Shown here: piece after piece, positions 24,384 to 34,000 of the stretch
How positions within the stretch are numbered: the first letter of the stretch is position 1
How the letters are laid out: every line of letters begins with the position of its first letter
DNA from: Flavobacterium sp. 245
GTDB taxonomy: Bacteria > Bacteroidota > Bacteroidia > Flavobacteriales > Flavobacteriaceae
DNA: 64,000 nucleotides
Direction: 5' to 3'
Assembly: GCF_004362055.1 (NCBI RefSeq)
Contig: NZ_SNXB01000006.1
Coordinates: forward strand, 186,001 to 250,000
Notes under the pieces: generated by a model
What the model was told of the DNA's origin: nothing
Databases searched by the model: none
The model's input: the letters and a program-made list of their open reading frames with translations, nothing else
Position numbers and translations under genes: made by a program

Positions 24384-26366
24384 ATGGGAATGCAGACAGG
24401 AGAAAATGAACAGGCACTGAGAAAGATATTGGATATGACAAGGCTCATAGGGATTACCATTCTGGTAATTCACTTTTACTATTATTGTTATTCAGCCTTC
24501 AAGCAGTGGCAGTTGGTAAGTGAGTTTACCGATAAAATTTTAGCAGGTATTTATCGTGCGGGACTATTTGATAATTTTCATAAATCGAAATTTTTTGCCC
24601 TCGGATTTCTCGTGATTTCGCTTCTTGGTGCAAAGGGTAGAAAAAATGAAAAACTTAATTACACAACTGCTTTTGTTTATTGTATTTGTGGAATGCTCAT
24701 TTATTTCATAAGTTATTTTGCGCTTTTGTTATTTTCATTGCAGACACATAAAGCAATAGTTTATATTGTAATTACTTCAACTGGATTTCTTATAATGCTT
24801 TCAGGCGGGACACTGCTTTCTCGGATCATAAAAAACAAGCTGAACCAAAAGGATATTTTCAACAAGCTTAATGAGACTTTTCCGCAGGAAGAAAGACTGC
24901 TAGAGAATGAATATTCCATCAACCTGCCCGCCAGATATTATCTAAAGGATAAACTGCGAAGCAGCTGGATAAATATTATAAATCCTTTTCGGGCATTGTT
25001 GGTTCTGGGTACGCCGGGATCCGGAAAATCTTATTTTGTAATTCGTCATGTGATTACCCAGCATATTAAAAAAGGGTTCAGCATGTTTGTCTATGATTTC
25101 AAATACGATGATCTGTCAAAGATTGTCTATAATACTTTTGAAAATAATAAACACGCTTATAAAATCCTGCCCAAATGTTACTTTATAAATTTTGATAATA
25201 TAATGCACAGGTGTAATCCGCTGGATCCTCAGAGCATGGAAGATATAACAGATGCCTCGGAATCTGCCCGGACTATTTTAATGGGCCTTAACAGGGAGTG
25301 GATTAAAAGGCAGGGGGACTTTTTTGTAGAGTCTCCAATCAATTTTTTATCGGCCGTTATCTGGTATCTCAGAAAGTATAAAGACGGTGAATTCTGTACT
25401 CTGCCTCATGTCATTGAACTCATGCAGATGGATTACGACAGTCTCTTTACCCTGCTTCGGACAGAGAAAGAAATTGAGGTCCTGATAAACCCTTTTATTA
25501 ATGCGTACTTAAACGAGGCGACTGACCAACTTGAGGGACAAATTGCTACTGCGAAAATTGCGATGGCCAGGCTTTCTTCCCCGCAGTTATACTATGTTTT
25601 ATCAGGAAATGATTTTACTCTGGACATCAATAATCCCGATGAGCCTAAGATTGTATGCATGGGAAACAACCCGCAGAAAATACAGATTTACGGGGCTGTT
25701 TTATCCCTATATGTAAACCGTCTTGTGAAACTTGTAAATAAAAAAGGGAAAATGAAATCCAGTCTTATTTTTGATGAATTCCCGACAATCTACCTCAACA
25801 ATATGGACAGTCTTATCGCAACAGCCAGGAGCAACAAAGTAGCGGCTTGTTTAGGGATTCAGGACTTCAGCCAGCTTCGAAAAGATTACGGGCGCGAGCA
25901 GGCCGATGTAATTATGAATATTGTCGGGAATATTATAAGCGGGCAGGTTACAGGGGATACATCCAAACAATTATCAGAACGTTTCGGAAAAATTATGCAG
26001 GATAGGGAGAGTCTTTCCATTAACAGTGCAGACATATCTGTCAGCCGTTCAAAACAATTGGAATCGGCTGTACCCCCTTCAAAAATATCAGGACTCAGTT
26101 CTGGTGAATTTGTGGGTATGGTAGCAGATGATCCGGACTGTAAAATTGAGCTTAAAACTTTTCACAGTGAAATTATTAATGATCATCAAGCACTTAAAAA
26201 AGAAATGGAAAGCTACAAAGAGATCCCCCCGGTTCGTAAACTTGATAATGCCATGATCCAGCGGAATTATCTGCAGATAAAACAGGATGTTCAGGATATT
26301 ATTCATTCGGAAATGGAACGCCTGTTGAACGATCCAGCGCTGGCTTATTTAGTATTAAAAAAATAG
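24384..26366 (+). CDS. VirD4/TraG-type coupling protein
   Basis: This 660-residue protein has three to four N-terminal membrane helices (about residues 12-32, 62-77, 92-118 and 124-146). A P-loop ATPase follows: Walker A LGTPGSGKS near 211-219, Walker B SLIFDEFP near 458-465. The VirD4/TraG-like segment MATARSNK-like (LIATARSNKVAACLGIQDFS) is also present. It links the relaxosome to a type IV secretion channel and powers DNA transfer. It follows the relaxase with a 13-bp gap. Its length and architecture are usual for Bacteroidota MobC/TraG coupling proteins. Confidence 0.88.
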   Translation: MGMQTGENEQALRKILDMTRLIGITILVIHFYYYCYSAFKQWQLVSEFTDKILAGIYRAGLFDNFHKSKFFALGFLVISLLGAKGRKNEKLNYTTAFVYCICGMLIYFISYFALLLFSLQTHKAIVYIVITSTGFLIMLSGGTLLSRIIKNKLNQKDIFNKLNETFPQEERLLENEYSINLPARYYLKDKLRSSWINIINPFRALLVLGTPGSGKSYFVIRHVITQHIKKGFSMFVYDFKYDDLSKIVYNTFENNKHAYKILPKCYFINFDNIMHRCNPLDPQSMEDITDASESARTILMGLNREWIKRQGDFFVESPINFLSAVIWYLRKYKDGEFCTLPHVIELMQMDYDSLFTLLRTEKEIEVLINPFINAYLNEATDQLEGQIATAKIAMARLSSPQLYYVLSGNDFTLDINNPDEPKIVCMGNNPQKIQIYGAVLSLYVNRLVKLVNKKGKMKSSLIFDEFPTIYLNNMDSLIATARSNKVAACLGIQDFSQLRKDYGREQADVIMNIVGNIISGQVTGDTSKQLSERFGKIMQDRESLSINSADISVSRSKQLESAVPPSKISGLSSGEFVGMVADDPDCKIELKTFHSEIINDHQALKKEMESYKEIPPVRKLDNAMIQRNYLQIKQDVQDIIHSEMERLLNDPALAYLVLKK

Positions 26367-26552
26367 CAGAGGAATTAGGCTTAAAATTGAATAGGATGTC
26401 AAAGCAATTCAGATCCAAAGCCGGCAGCGATGAGATGCTGACTTATATTTTGCATGGGGATGTTCGTTAATATATACGCATTAGATTGAAGACCAGTATT
26501 ATGGTTTTCGATCGTTTGCAGACTGGGACAGTTTTTATAAATGAAAAAATGA

Positions 26553-26560
26553 TAAATTTG
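26553..26560 (+). promoter_or_regulatory. -7 element of the CoiA-like gene
   Basis: TAAATTTG matches TANNTTTG. The predicted start is near 26567, upstream of the preferred ATG at 26623. The -33 triplet is GTT rather than TTG. Confidence 0.4.
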
Positions 26561-26622
26561 GAAATAAATGCGGTGTGATTTTGAATCATATATCCATAAA
26601 CTTAACTGTCATTATTTCGACT

Positions 26623-27858
26623 ATGCAGCATGCGATAGATATTAATGGAAAAAAGATTACTCCTGCTTATTCCGGCGAAAGGGCCGTTTGCGGCTTCTGC
26701 AAACAAGAAGTAATTGGAAAATGTGGAGAAATTTACATTTGGCATTGGCAGCATGTCCATAACGCAGATTGTGACTTATGGAAGGAAGGTGAAACCAAAT
26801 GGCACCGGGATTGGAAAAATAAATTTCCATTAGACTGGCAGGAAACAATCATAGAAAAGAACAGCGAAAAACACATCGCTGATATTTTTACGCCAAATGG
26901 GATTGTAATAGAATTTCAAAATTCCATGATTTCTTCATCAATTATTGCCGAGCGGGAAAAATTTTATGAAAAAATGATTTGGGTTATAAATGCGCAGACT
27001 TTTAAAGATAATCTGATTACTGAAAATATATCAGATCAACAACTAGCAGAAATCGATCGCCGCTACTCAGCACAGCGAAGTCTGTTAAGTAAACACAATT
27101 CTTTTGGACTTCAGAATACAAAGAAAAAACAAAACGTCTTGACTACTGAAATCCAATCTAGGGAAGATGCCTTAAAAGGGTTAGAGTCTGTGACTGATCT
27201 TTTTAAAAGTTACAATAAAAATGCAGAAACATTTGCCGAGCAGATTATAATTACCTGGCAAAGCGAAAACTTATTTGTCGACCCATCTCTTATAGAGATT
27301 ATCAGTGACGATGCAATTCCTGCTAAAAAGTCATTTTTTAGGTTGTTGAGGGACTTGAAACGCAACAAGCACTTCTTGAGTGCAGCCCTGGAAAATAGTG
27401 TAGAAATAGAGGAACTTTATAAGGAGCGTAATGAGATTCTGAATGAAATTGAAAATCTGAAACCAGCCCTAAAAGAGGAATTGAAATCTGTCGCCTCGCA
27501 GCATCTAAATCGGGAAGTCGAAATTGCCCAGCTTAAAAGAGAAATTTTGTTTTTGAAGTGGAAGAATACTGAAAATGATAAGGAATTAGAAGAGTTAAAA
27601 ATCTCAATCGACAATTATATCAAAACAAATTTAAAAAAAATAGAAGCTGACTTTGATGAAGAAAGAAATAAAATTCTTAAAGATAAAAACAAACTGACCC
27701 TATCCTGGAAACGCGAAAGGAAAAGTTGGGGTTCAGCTGCCGCGCCAATTTTCTTCGACATAGGGGATGGTTATTTGCTGTACAAACATCCCAATAATAA
27801 AGCAAGCAGAGTAAAAGTTTGTGATTTTATGAGTAAATATAACCCCGGGGAAAGATAG
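26623..27858 (+). CDS. CoiA-like protein with zinc-ribbon and nuclease-like core
   Basis: This 411-residue protein has a zinc-finger-like N-terminus (CGFCKQEVIGKCGE), a WHWQH motif and a nuclease-like block, HIADIFTPNGIVIEFQNS (PD-(D/E)XK-type Asp and Glu). This matches the CoiA competence-protein family. A long charged coiled coil (about residues 200-385) follows. CoiA promotes processing of incoming single-stranded DNA in competence. On a mobile island, an accessory or defence nuclease is as likely. The frame extends to GTG 26575, but the ATG at 26623 gives the family-like start MQHAIDINGKK. It stands alone between the mob operon and the NACHT gene. Confidence 0.75.
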   Translation: MQHAIDINGKKITPAYSGERAVCGFCKQEVIGKCGEIYIWHWQHVHNADCDLWKEGETKWHRDWKNKFPLDWQETIIEKNSEKHIADIFTPNGIVIEFQNSMISSSIIAEREKFYEKMIWVINAQTFKDNLITENISDQQLAEIDRRYSAQRSLLSKHNSFGLQNTKKKQNVLTTEIQSREDALKGLESVTDLFKSYNKNAETFAEQIIITWQSENLFVDPSLIEIISDDAIPAKKSFFRLLRDLKRNKHFLSAALENSVEIEELYKERNEILNEIENLKPALKEELKSVASQHLNREVEIAQLKREILFLKWKNTENDKELEELKISIDNYIKTNLKKIEADFDEERNKILKDKNKLTLSWKRERKSWGSAAAPIFFDIGDGYLLYKHPNNKASRVKVCDFMSKYNPGER

Positions 27859-27884
27859 TCTAATCGATAATAAAAAATTAATAA

Positions 27885-27947
27885 AGCCCTGATAAGATTC
27901 TTATTGTTTTCTCAACGTAATGGGTCTGATCTAGGGCTGAGTTTTTT
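27885..27947 (+). terminator. Possible terminator after the CoiA-like gene
   Basis: AGCCCTGAT pairs with ATC-T-AGGGCT (one bulge) across a ~40-nt loop and is followed by TTTTTT. Confidence 0.35.
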
Positions 27948-28002
27948 AGACAGCCATTTGTTACTGCCGGACTTTCTATTCAGTACAGCCGATATAAATA
28001 AA

Positions 28003-28030
28003 AGGTGAACTATTTGGTTCACCTTTTTTA
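28003..28030 (+). terminator. Intrinsic terminator
   Basis: An AGGTGAAC (28003-28010)/GTTCACCT (28017-28024) stem with a 6-nt loop and T-run follows the CoiA-like gene. The rest of 27859-28206 shows nothing else. Confidence 0.85.
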
Positions 28031-28206
28031 TGAATTTTTTCCGTGATTTTCCCTTACAGCAAGTTTTTACAGTGTTGATTTTTTATACTAATACTGTTCA
28101 TTATAAGTAATCAAATTGAAAAAAAACTATAAAGATATTCTAAAAAAAAACTTGAGTTTTTATGGTAATTTGAAAGCAGCACTCATTGGAAAGATGCTGT
28201 GAGGCA

Positions 28207-31200
28207 TTAATCGATGAATAAAATTTTGTTCTGGTCAATTATCTTTAAGACCTGTGTAATCTGGTAGGGTTTTGACTTATGGCTGTAATGCACCTCCTTG
28301 ACTTCATTCCTAAGCCTGTTCAGATGAAACAAATCAATGTTTTGTTCCTTCAGCGACTGTACATTTATGCCGTCCAAGAGTTCCAGTACCTTTATGCAGG
28401 TTTTCTCATCATTGACTTTGCAGATATTGACAATAGTCTCCAGAGATATTCTCAAAGGGGAATAATGGTCGCCAAATAGATCTCCGGTAGCGGGCGATGA
28501 AAGGCAGAGTTCAAAAACAGCAGCCAGCATTTCCAGCGCCTCGGGATTGCTGAAATTCTGCCATTCATCTTTATGAAAAGCAAATTCCCCTTTTGCATTC
28601 CGGTCAGCCTGGTCTTTTAACAGTTCATAATATCTGGTAAAGCCATACTTGTAATTCAGTCCGATCAGCTTTCTTACCAGTTCTTTTTCCGTATAGATAT
28701 CCTGTGCCAGCAGGCTTGAATAGTTTTCGATCAGAAAGCCGCGGGCAGTATCATCATGCCCTGTCTTTTTTAGGATTGATATGATGCAGTCGTAAAGAAA
28801 GCGATTGGTTTCTCTTTTGTTCTCTGCATTATATTCCAAAAATTCTTTCAGCGTATCCAGATCGCTGGTGAAATAATCCTGAAGGATTTCCCCTGCATAA
28901 TAGTAGTGGCCGTCGTCGAGGAAAGCATAGATCTTTGATTTTAAATCCAGGCCGGATACATCAATTTCAATATCGTTCAGCTGGCAGTATTTCAAGTGCT
29001 GGCAGAAGTTTGATGCTGAAAGCACTGCGTTTGACAGATTGTGCAGAATTCGGCCATGGACTTTTTCGATCGGCACAATTCCATCCAGAAAGTCGGTCTC
29101 GATGCCTTTTTCATGGGAATAGATCCAGAGCATATCCAATAGCAGTTCCTCGTCCAGAGGAAAACGGAAAAACTTTTGAAATTTATGAATGGCTTCAAAG
29201 ACAGCGTAATCGTGGCTGTAATTGTAATTGCGATCTGCAGTTCCCTTGATCAGATGCTGCGAGTAATATTCTTTAGTTAAAGGGGTATTCTCTGTACACC
29301 AATTTTGTATGTACAGTTTCTGATCTTCCGAAATCTTGATTTTGTTGTTTTTTTTCTCCTCAGGAAGACTGTCTAGTATATCCTGTATGAGGTTTGCTTT
29401 AGCCATCTTTATTGCTCTGCATACGCCTGCCTTGCTGAGTTTTGCCGTTCCTGAGTAATTGTCTCTCAGTATTTCATACAAAAGCTGTTTGGCATTGCCG
29501 GTGACTTTTTTCTGCAGTTCAAAATCCTTATAGTAGCGGTGATAGAACTTGTCAATGTCCTTATAATTTAATGCTGTTTTGCCCATATACTCATAAAGAA
29601 TGAAAATCTGCCTTTCAATTTCTGCATTGTCAAAAAGAACATTAAAATCTTTTTGATCCTTTGTGCGCCAGTATTCACTATTTTCATTAAGCTGTTCGTG
29701 AGTGCATTTGTCTTTGAAGATATATTGGGTACGCGATTCTATATAATCTTCAAGTTTCTTGCTCAGATCAAAATCCTTGTGGCTGAGTACATTTCTAAAC
29801 TGATGTAGGAATTCCTCATTAACGGATCCGCAGAGGTATTTTTGAAGCACTTTTTCAAAATCATCCTCGCTTATCACTTCTGCCAGGAAATGCCTGTCGC
29901 CGGAGTTTCCATCAACCGAGTCGAGCACTAGATCAAATAACGGGGTCTGGATGCCGCACGATTCAGCTGTTTCAAGAAGCAGATCATCATCATAACGATT
30001 TGACTGGTTGTGTATTACCGCGTTTGAAATGATCTTGATCAGATTTGTATTGTACTGCTTATTGGATTTGAAAAAGGAATTGGCATATGCCCAAAACTCT
30101 TTTTTCAGACAGTCCTTGAATTGATGGCTGTTGAGTTTCTCAATTGAGAAGGCATAAATTTTAACCAGTACCGGACCGTTGTCGATTCTGGTGAACAGGC
30201 TCAGGATATTGTCCTTGGTTGAAATAAGGGATCGTGATTTTGCCTTTGAATTCCATGGCTTGGTGCCGATTGCCTTGTCAAGGATTTCCAGAAAATAGTC
30301 AATGTTCTCAACAGCAGATGCCACAGGAGTGCTGGAGATTATCGAATAGATGATTTCCTTTTCATCCCTGTTTTTAAGCATTGTTATGATCTGGTTGAAA
30401 AATACGGTATCCTCATTGATGCGCAGGCTTTTGGTAAGCATTATGGCATCCTCCACCAGATAGACATAATCGTCTTCTGCGGAATCGTTCTCTTTTATGA
30501 TTGCTTTGGCCAGTGTTTTTATGGGTTCAAGATATGAAGAGGAAATGCTCATGTATGACAAAAGCTTTAAGGCAGACATTCTGGCTCTTCTGTGGATAGC
30601 TGTGTCTGCTGCCTGGCGCATCAGATATTCTATATTGGCATCGCATTGGCTGAATAATGCTGTGCTTTTAAGATCCGCAATCCAGAGATTATCGTCAACG
30701 CAGTTCTTGACAAAATAGTCTTGGAACGCCCTGCTTTTTGTTTTATCGGTAATCCGATCTGAATCGGCATTGAAAAGAAGTTCGAAATCATTATCAAGCA
30801 GCCATCCGATCAGCGCATTGTAAAGGCTTTCATCCGTGATTAGGTTCAATAGGAACGTTACCACGTTATGCCAGGTAGGATGTACCTTGTCCGTATCCGT
30901 GTCAATTTTTATTATTTGTATGATTTCTTCAAAGTCCAGTTCCGAGAGAATGCTGGCAACAAAATATTCCTGGATATTTTTAAGTACAAAACTCCAGCTT
31001 CCTGTCATGTTTTCTTCTAAAAAGGAGTTTTTGGCAAGCCCTATTTCATCAATCTGCGCTACCCGTTTAATTTCTGCAGCAGTCAGGAATGGCTTCTGCA
31101 TCGCTTCCAGCGCAAATGCAATTTTCTGGGTGCAGCTTATGATGCGTTCACGGTCAAAGTTGATGTCGTTTTGGAATTTATCCGACTTGTCTTCATCCAG

Positions 31201-32475
31201 TCGTGAATTGACGAATTCCCGTATCAGCATCGCTTTGCTGGTAAGGATCTTTTTATGGGTCTTGTAATAAATGCCGATCAAATCCAGATAAAAAGGATTT
31301 TCGAGGATTTCCCTGTTTTTGTAGATGTCGAATGTTTTGTGCTCCTGAAGATCCAGCCCGTATTTTGCTTCAAGGAAACCAAGAGCGCTGGAAACGCCTA
31401 CTTCGTTTAGAAAGTAGATATCAAGGCCTTTGATGTCCTTGATGTATTTTCTGTAGATATTGGTTCTGCAGCTTATGATGAATTGGATGCTACCATTTTC
31501 TGATGATTCACTGTTCTGGACAATAAATTCCCTAAGCTTGCTGCTGAAGTCGATGATATTTTCGATTTCATCCACACCATCGAAAATAACTGCCAGCTTT
31601 GGGATGCGCCTGAAATCTGGCGGCAGAAAATCTTCAATCCTGCACAGCGGAGTAAAATTCTTTAATGATTTGAATACCGGAATTATCTCTGTGTTCTCTC
31701 GCGTACTCCAAAGACGGGCTGCCAGCTGACGAAGTTCCGACGTTTTTCCGTAACCGGGATTGCCCAGTAAAATAATTCCTTTTTTATTTTCCTGGATCTC
31801 GGAAAGCAGCGTTTTGCTGTTGGAAGAAGCGCGGTAATAGTCGTATTCCCTCTCCTGTTTTTTCCTTAAGGTTCTTTCGATATGAAAAGGGGCTGTCTCA
31901 ATGCCCTGAATATACTTCTGCTTGTCGGATTCATCTATTACGATCTTCTGCAGATTTCTGCTTGAGAAGATGTATTTGTCAAATTGATTCAAGATTTCTT
32001 CTCTTTCGGCTTTAGAGAGAACTGACGGCTCTGTGCCATATGCCTTTTTGTAAATTTCAGGATAAAGGGAAAAATATTTCTTCACATCTGTTTCCGGAGT
32101 TAAAAATGCGACACGGAAATGCCTGTTGGCAAGGTTTTCCAAAAAAGGATTGTTTTTGGTTTCCTCAAAAATATTGGTAAAGTTTTTTCTTGGCGAGATG
32201 AAAAGTGCCAGATCGATCTTTTCATGAGCCGATGCAAGCTGCGGCAGTTTGATCATTGCGTCGGTATAATTCAGCTCCGTTGTATAGTCCTTGCATTCGC
32301 TGTATATCAATCGGCTTATATATTTCTCATTCACGATCTCAACTGCATTGTCGTAGCCGTACTGTGTGCCTGATAATTGGATTCTTTTACGGACAACCGC
32401 AAATTTTAATTCCTTGAAAATCTTGTCAAGGAACTCCAGTGCAAGGATTTCTAAATCTCCTCCTTTTTTTGACAT
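28207..32475 (-). CDS. NACHT/STAND ATPase with N-terminal PD-(D/E)XK nuclease (Avs-like)
   Basis: This 1422-residue protein begins with a restriction-endonuclease-like domain (Asp42 in YGYDN, Glu60-x-Lys62 in SECKDY). A NACHT ATPase follows: Walker A GNPGYGKT at 238-245, Walker B AVIFDGVDE near 295-303 and a sensor-1-like FIISCRTN. The remaining ~1000 residues are helical repeat-like and probably sense a phage protein. Nuclease-STAND-repeat fusions such as Avs proteins detect phage components and degrade DNA on activation. The frame extends to TTG 32484, but the ATG at 32475 is preferred, 18 bases after the inferred transcript start. It is clearly GC-richer than the cargo at 36-46 kb. It is inserted between mob and maintenance genes on the opposite strand. 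Confidence 0.8.
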   Translation of the reverse strand: MSKKGGDLEILALEFLDKIFKELKFAVVRKRIQLSGTQYGYDNAVEIVNEKYISRLIYSECKDYTTELNYTDAMIKLPQLASAHEKIDLALFISPRKNFTNIFEETKNNPFLENLANRHFRVAFLTPETDVKKYFSLYPEIYKKAYGTEPSVLSKAEREEILNQFDKYIFSSRNLQKIVIDESDKQKYIQGIETAPFHIERTLRKKQEREYDYYRASSNSKTLLSEIQENKKGIILLGNPGYGKTSELRQLAARLWSTRENTEIIPVFKSLKNFTPLCRIEDFLPPDFRRIPKLAVIFDGVDEIENIIDFSSKLREFIVQNSESSENGSIQFIISCRTNIYRKYIKDIKGLDIYFLNEVGVSSALGFLEAKYGLDLQEHKTFDIYKNREILENPFYLDLIGIYYKTHKKILTSKAMLIREFVNSRLDEDKSDKFQNDINFDRERIISCTQKIAFALEAMQKPFLTAAEIKRVAQIDEIGLAKNSFLEENMTGSWSFVLKNIQEYFVASILSELDFEEIIQIIKIDTDTDKVHPTWHNVVTFLLNLITDESLYNALIGWLLDNDFELLFNADSDRITDKTKSRAFQDYFVKNCVDDNLWIADLKSTALFSQCDANIEYLMRQAADTAIHRRARMSALKLLSYMSISSSYLEPIKTLAKAIIKENDSAEDDYVYLVEDAIMLTKSLRINEDTVFFNQIITMLKNRDEKEIIYSIISSTPVASAVENIDYFLEILDKAIGTKPWNSKAKSRSLISTKDNILSLFTRIDNGPVLVKIYAFSIEKLNSHQFKDCLKKEFWAYANSFFKSNKQYNTNLIKIISNAVIHNQSNRYDDDLLLETAESCGIQTPLFDLVLDSVDGNSGDRHFLAEVISEDDFEKVLQKYLCGSVNEEFLHQFRNVLSHKDFDLSKKLEDYIESRTQYIFKDKCTHEQLNENSEYWRTKDQKDFNVLFDNAEIERQIFILYEYMGKTALNYKDIDKFYHRYYKDFELQKKVTGNAKQLLYEILRDNYSGTAKLSKAGVCRAIKMAKANLIQDILDSLPEEKKNNKIKISEDQKLYIQNWCTENTPLTKEYYSQHLIKGTADRNYNYSHDYAVFEAIHKFQKFFRFPLDEELLLDMLWIYSHEKGIETDFLDGIVPIEKVHGRILHNLSNAVLSASNFCQHLKYCQLNDIEIDVSGLDLKSKIYAFLDDGHYYYAGEILQDYFTSDLDTLKEFLEYNAENKRETNRFLYDCIISILKKTGHDDTARGFLIENYSSLLAQDIYTEKELVRKLIGLNYKYGFTRYYELLKDQADRNAKGEFAFHKDEWQNFSNPEALEMLAAVFELCLSSPATGDLFGDHYSPLRISLETIVNICKVNDEKTCIKVLELLDGINVQSLKEQNIDLFHLNRLRNEVKEVHYSHKSKPYQITQVLKIIDQNKILFID

Positions 32476-32499
32476 GGAAAACAAATTTTAAATGTATCA

Positions 32500-32507
32500 C
32501 AAATATA
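32500..32507 (-). promoter_or_regulatory. -7 element of the NACHT gene
   Basis: The minus strand reads TATATTTG, a match to TANNTTTG, 25 bp upstream of the ATG at 32475. The -33 TTG is not at ideal spacing. Confidence 0.4.
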
Positions 32508-32628
32508 GATTATATCATGCCAATCTTACTGTGCATTTTGTTTTCCTTTTTTGAATCCTGGCTGGAGGAAATAGGATAGTCTTATGAGTTTTCATTCGAA
32601 ACGGACTAAAAGGGCAGCCAAGATAGCG

Positions 32629-32650
32629 TGCGCCGGATCCTGCAGGCGCA
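32629..32650. other. GC-rich hairpin in the leader region of ssb
   Basis: TGCGCC (32629-32634) pairs with GGCGCA (32645-32650) around a 10-nt loop within an unusually GC-rich block (about 32610-32700) in this AT-rich window. No gene is visible in 32508-32800. It may be a regulatory leader or a replication/transfer-related site. The function is not established. Confidence 0.35.
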
Positions 32651-32800
32651 TAACGGCCTTGCCGCCCTTCGGGACTTATAGCCCTCCGTATCCTTAAGCG
32701 CCCACTTGATTCTTGCTTTCTTTTTTTCCGTTTTTTCTTTTGAAAACATTTTTTGCGGAGCAGGCGGGAAGAAACAGTAATAATCTAAAATTTTTAAATC

Positions 32801-33190
32801 ATGGAAATTACAGGACGCTTAACCAGAGATGCTGTTGTTGCTAAAACAGCAAAAGACAGACAGGTTGTTAACTTCTCCATTGCAGTTAATGACACTTACA
32901 AAACCAAGGACAGTACTGAGGTAAAAAAAATAGTCACTTTTATTGACTGCTCGTACTGGCTCAGTGCAGGTATAGCCCAGTGGCTCAAAAAAGGCACAAT
33001 GGTGGAACTATTCGGAAGAATCGGTGTGAACTCTTATCTCAGCAGTGAGGGTAAAGCCGCAGGCAGTCTCACGTTTCATACCAGTAATATTAAAATACTG
33101 ATTTTCGCATCAGACACTCAGCCTGTACAGTCGGGTAATTTTTCTGCCAAGGAGAATAAAAAAGAAGAACCTGACGATCTGCCTTTTTAA
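32801..33190 (+). CDS. ssb: Single-stranded DNA-binding protein
   Basis: This 129-residue protein has an OB-fold SSB domain (about residues 1-105). It starts MEITGRLTRDAVVAKTA, has the family core FIDCSYWLSAGIAQWLKKG and VELFGRIGVNSYLS, and has a short acidic tail ending EEPDDLPF, the usual SSB tip that recruits repair and replication proteins. It is shorter than a chromosomal SSB and lies beside PcfK/PcfJ/RadC-type genes. It is therefore the element-encoded copy, probably protecting transferred single strands. Confidence 0.9.
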   Translation: MEITGRLTRDAVVAKTAKDRQVVNFSIAVNDTYKTKDSTEVKKIVTFIDCSYWLSAGIAQWLKKGTMVELFGRIGVNSYLSSEGKAAGSLTFHTSNIKILIFASDTQPVQSGNFSAKENKKEEPDDLPF

Positions 33191-33229
33191 TGTTCGGATG
33201 ATAAATGTATAAGCCTAATGAAATGAGTT

Positions 33230-33589
33230 ATGAAAGCCTTACAAAAATCAATATACGCCGATTATGATGTGCGCCTTGCGTTCAATAAAATTATTCTTTC
33301 CGATTTGGAATCGTATGGAGGAACTAAAAAAGAACAGCTTAAATATTTCCTTGAAGACCTGCAGAGAATCGGGTGCATCAGCGGTATGATCTCCGAATTT
33401 ATATATCATGCGGATTGTAAAAAGTTCTACATCCAGCATCTTGAAGATTTGGAAAACATCAGGGAAGAAATCGAAGATTCGCTTGGAGAAGCTGTAAAGA
33501 ACAGACACCGCCTGCCTCACTACACTTTTATGTGCTGGCTGTGTTTCGAAGAATACTGTTTTGATATCTACAGAAGCAGTTTTGAATAA
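33230..33589 (+). CDS. Conserved small protein of the element, unknown function
   Basis: This 119-residue, mostly helical, acidic protein contains YGGTKKEQLKYFLEDLQRIG and HADCKKFYIQHLEDLENIR and ends with a Cys/aromatic patch (MCWLCFEEYCFDIY). It lies between ssb and the PcfK-like gene in the same orientation (39- and 30-bp gaps), so it belongs to the maintenance operon. Comparable small proteins sit at this position in Bacteroidota elements. I cannot name a family or activity. Confidence 0.7.
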   Translation: MKALQKSIYADYDVRLAFNKIILSDLESYGGTKKEQLKYFLEDLQRIGCISGMISEFIYHADCKKFYIQHLEDLENIREEIEDSLGEAVKNRHRLPHYTFMCWLCFEEYCFDIYRSSFE

Positions 33590-33619
33590 CAATTACTGTT
33601 CAATCTTAAATCAACTTTT

Positions 33620-34000
33620 ATGAAAGCTTCAGACAAATTTAAAACCGTTATAGAAAATTATCTCAATGAAACTGCGCAGAGCGACATAGTTTTTGCGCAG
33701 AACTTAAGTAAAGCATCTAAAAACTTGGAGAGTTGTTTCAACTACATTTTTTGGGAGGTAAAAAAGACTGGATTCTGCGCCTTTGACAATCAGGAAATAT
33801 TTGACATGGCGGTCAAATATTATGCAGATGACAGCATTGATCAGCCTCAGCCTGTACAATGCAGGGTTGTGGTAAATCAGCCTGAAAAAGCTGATTTGTT
33901 TAGCTCTGCTTCCGAAGTTCCTCAAAACAGCATCGTTCCAAAAACGGAATTTCCTGCTTTAAAACCCGCATCAAAAACCTTAACACTCTTTGACCTATGA
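33620..34000 (+). CDS. PcfK-like protein
   Basis: This 126-residue protein has an N-terminal PcfK-like domain (MKASDKFKTVIENYLNETA and FWEVKKTGFCAFDNQEIFDM), followed by a variable proline-rich tail ending KTLTLFDL, which may be a sliding-clamp-type short motif. PcfK and PcfJ are named after genes of the enterococcal plasmid pCF10 and recur in Bacteroidota elements. Their molecular role is unclear. Its stop overlaps the PcfJ-like start (ATGA), so the two are translationally coupled. Confidence 0.8.
   Translation: MKASDKFKTVIENYLNETAQSDIVFAQNLSKASKNLESCFNYIFWEVKKTGFCAFDNQEIFDMAVKYYADDSIDQPQPVQCRVVVNQPEKADLFSSASEVPQNSIVPKTEFPALKPASKTLTLFDL

Noticed and set aside
26347..26470. Short frame after the coupling-protein gene (about 35 codons, contains LGLKLNRMSKQFRSKAG)
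   Set aside because: It looks a little like a helix-turn-helix remnant of an AraC-type protein, but it overlaps the traG-like stop, lacks its own start and is too short to call even as a pseudogene.
28231..32442. Several plus-strand frames inside the NACHT gene (for example 28935-29249 and 30836-31267)
   Set aside because: They are complementary-strand shadows of the clear 1422-residue protein and carry no motifs.
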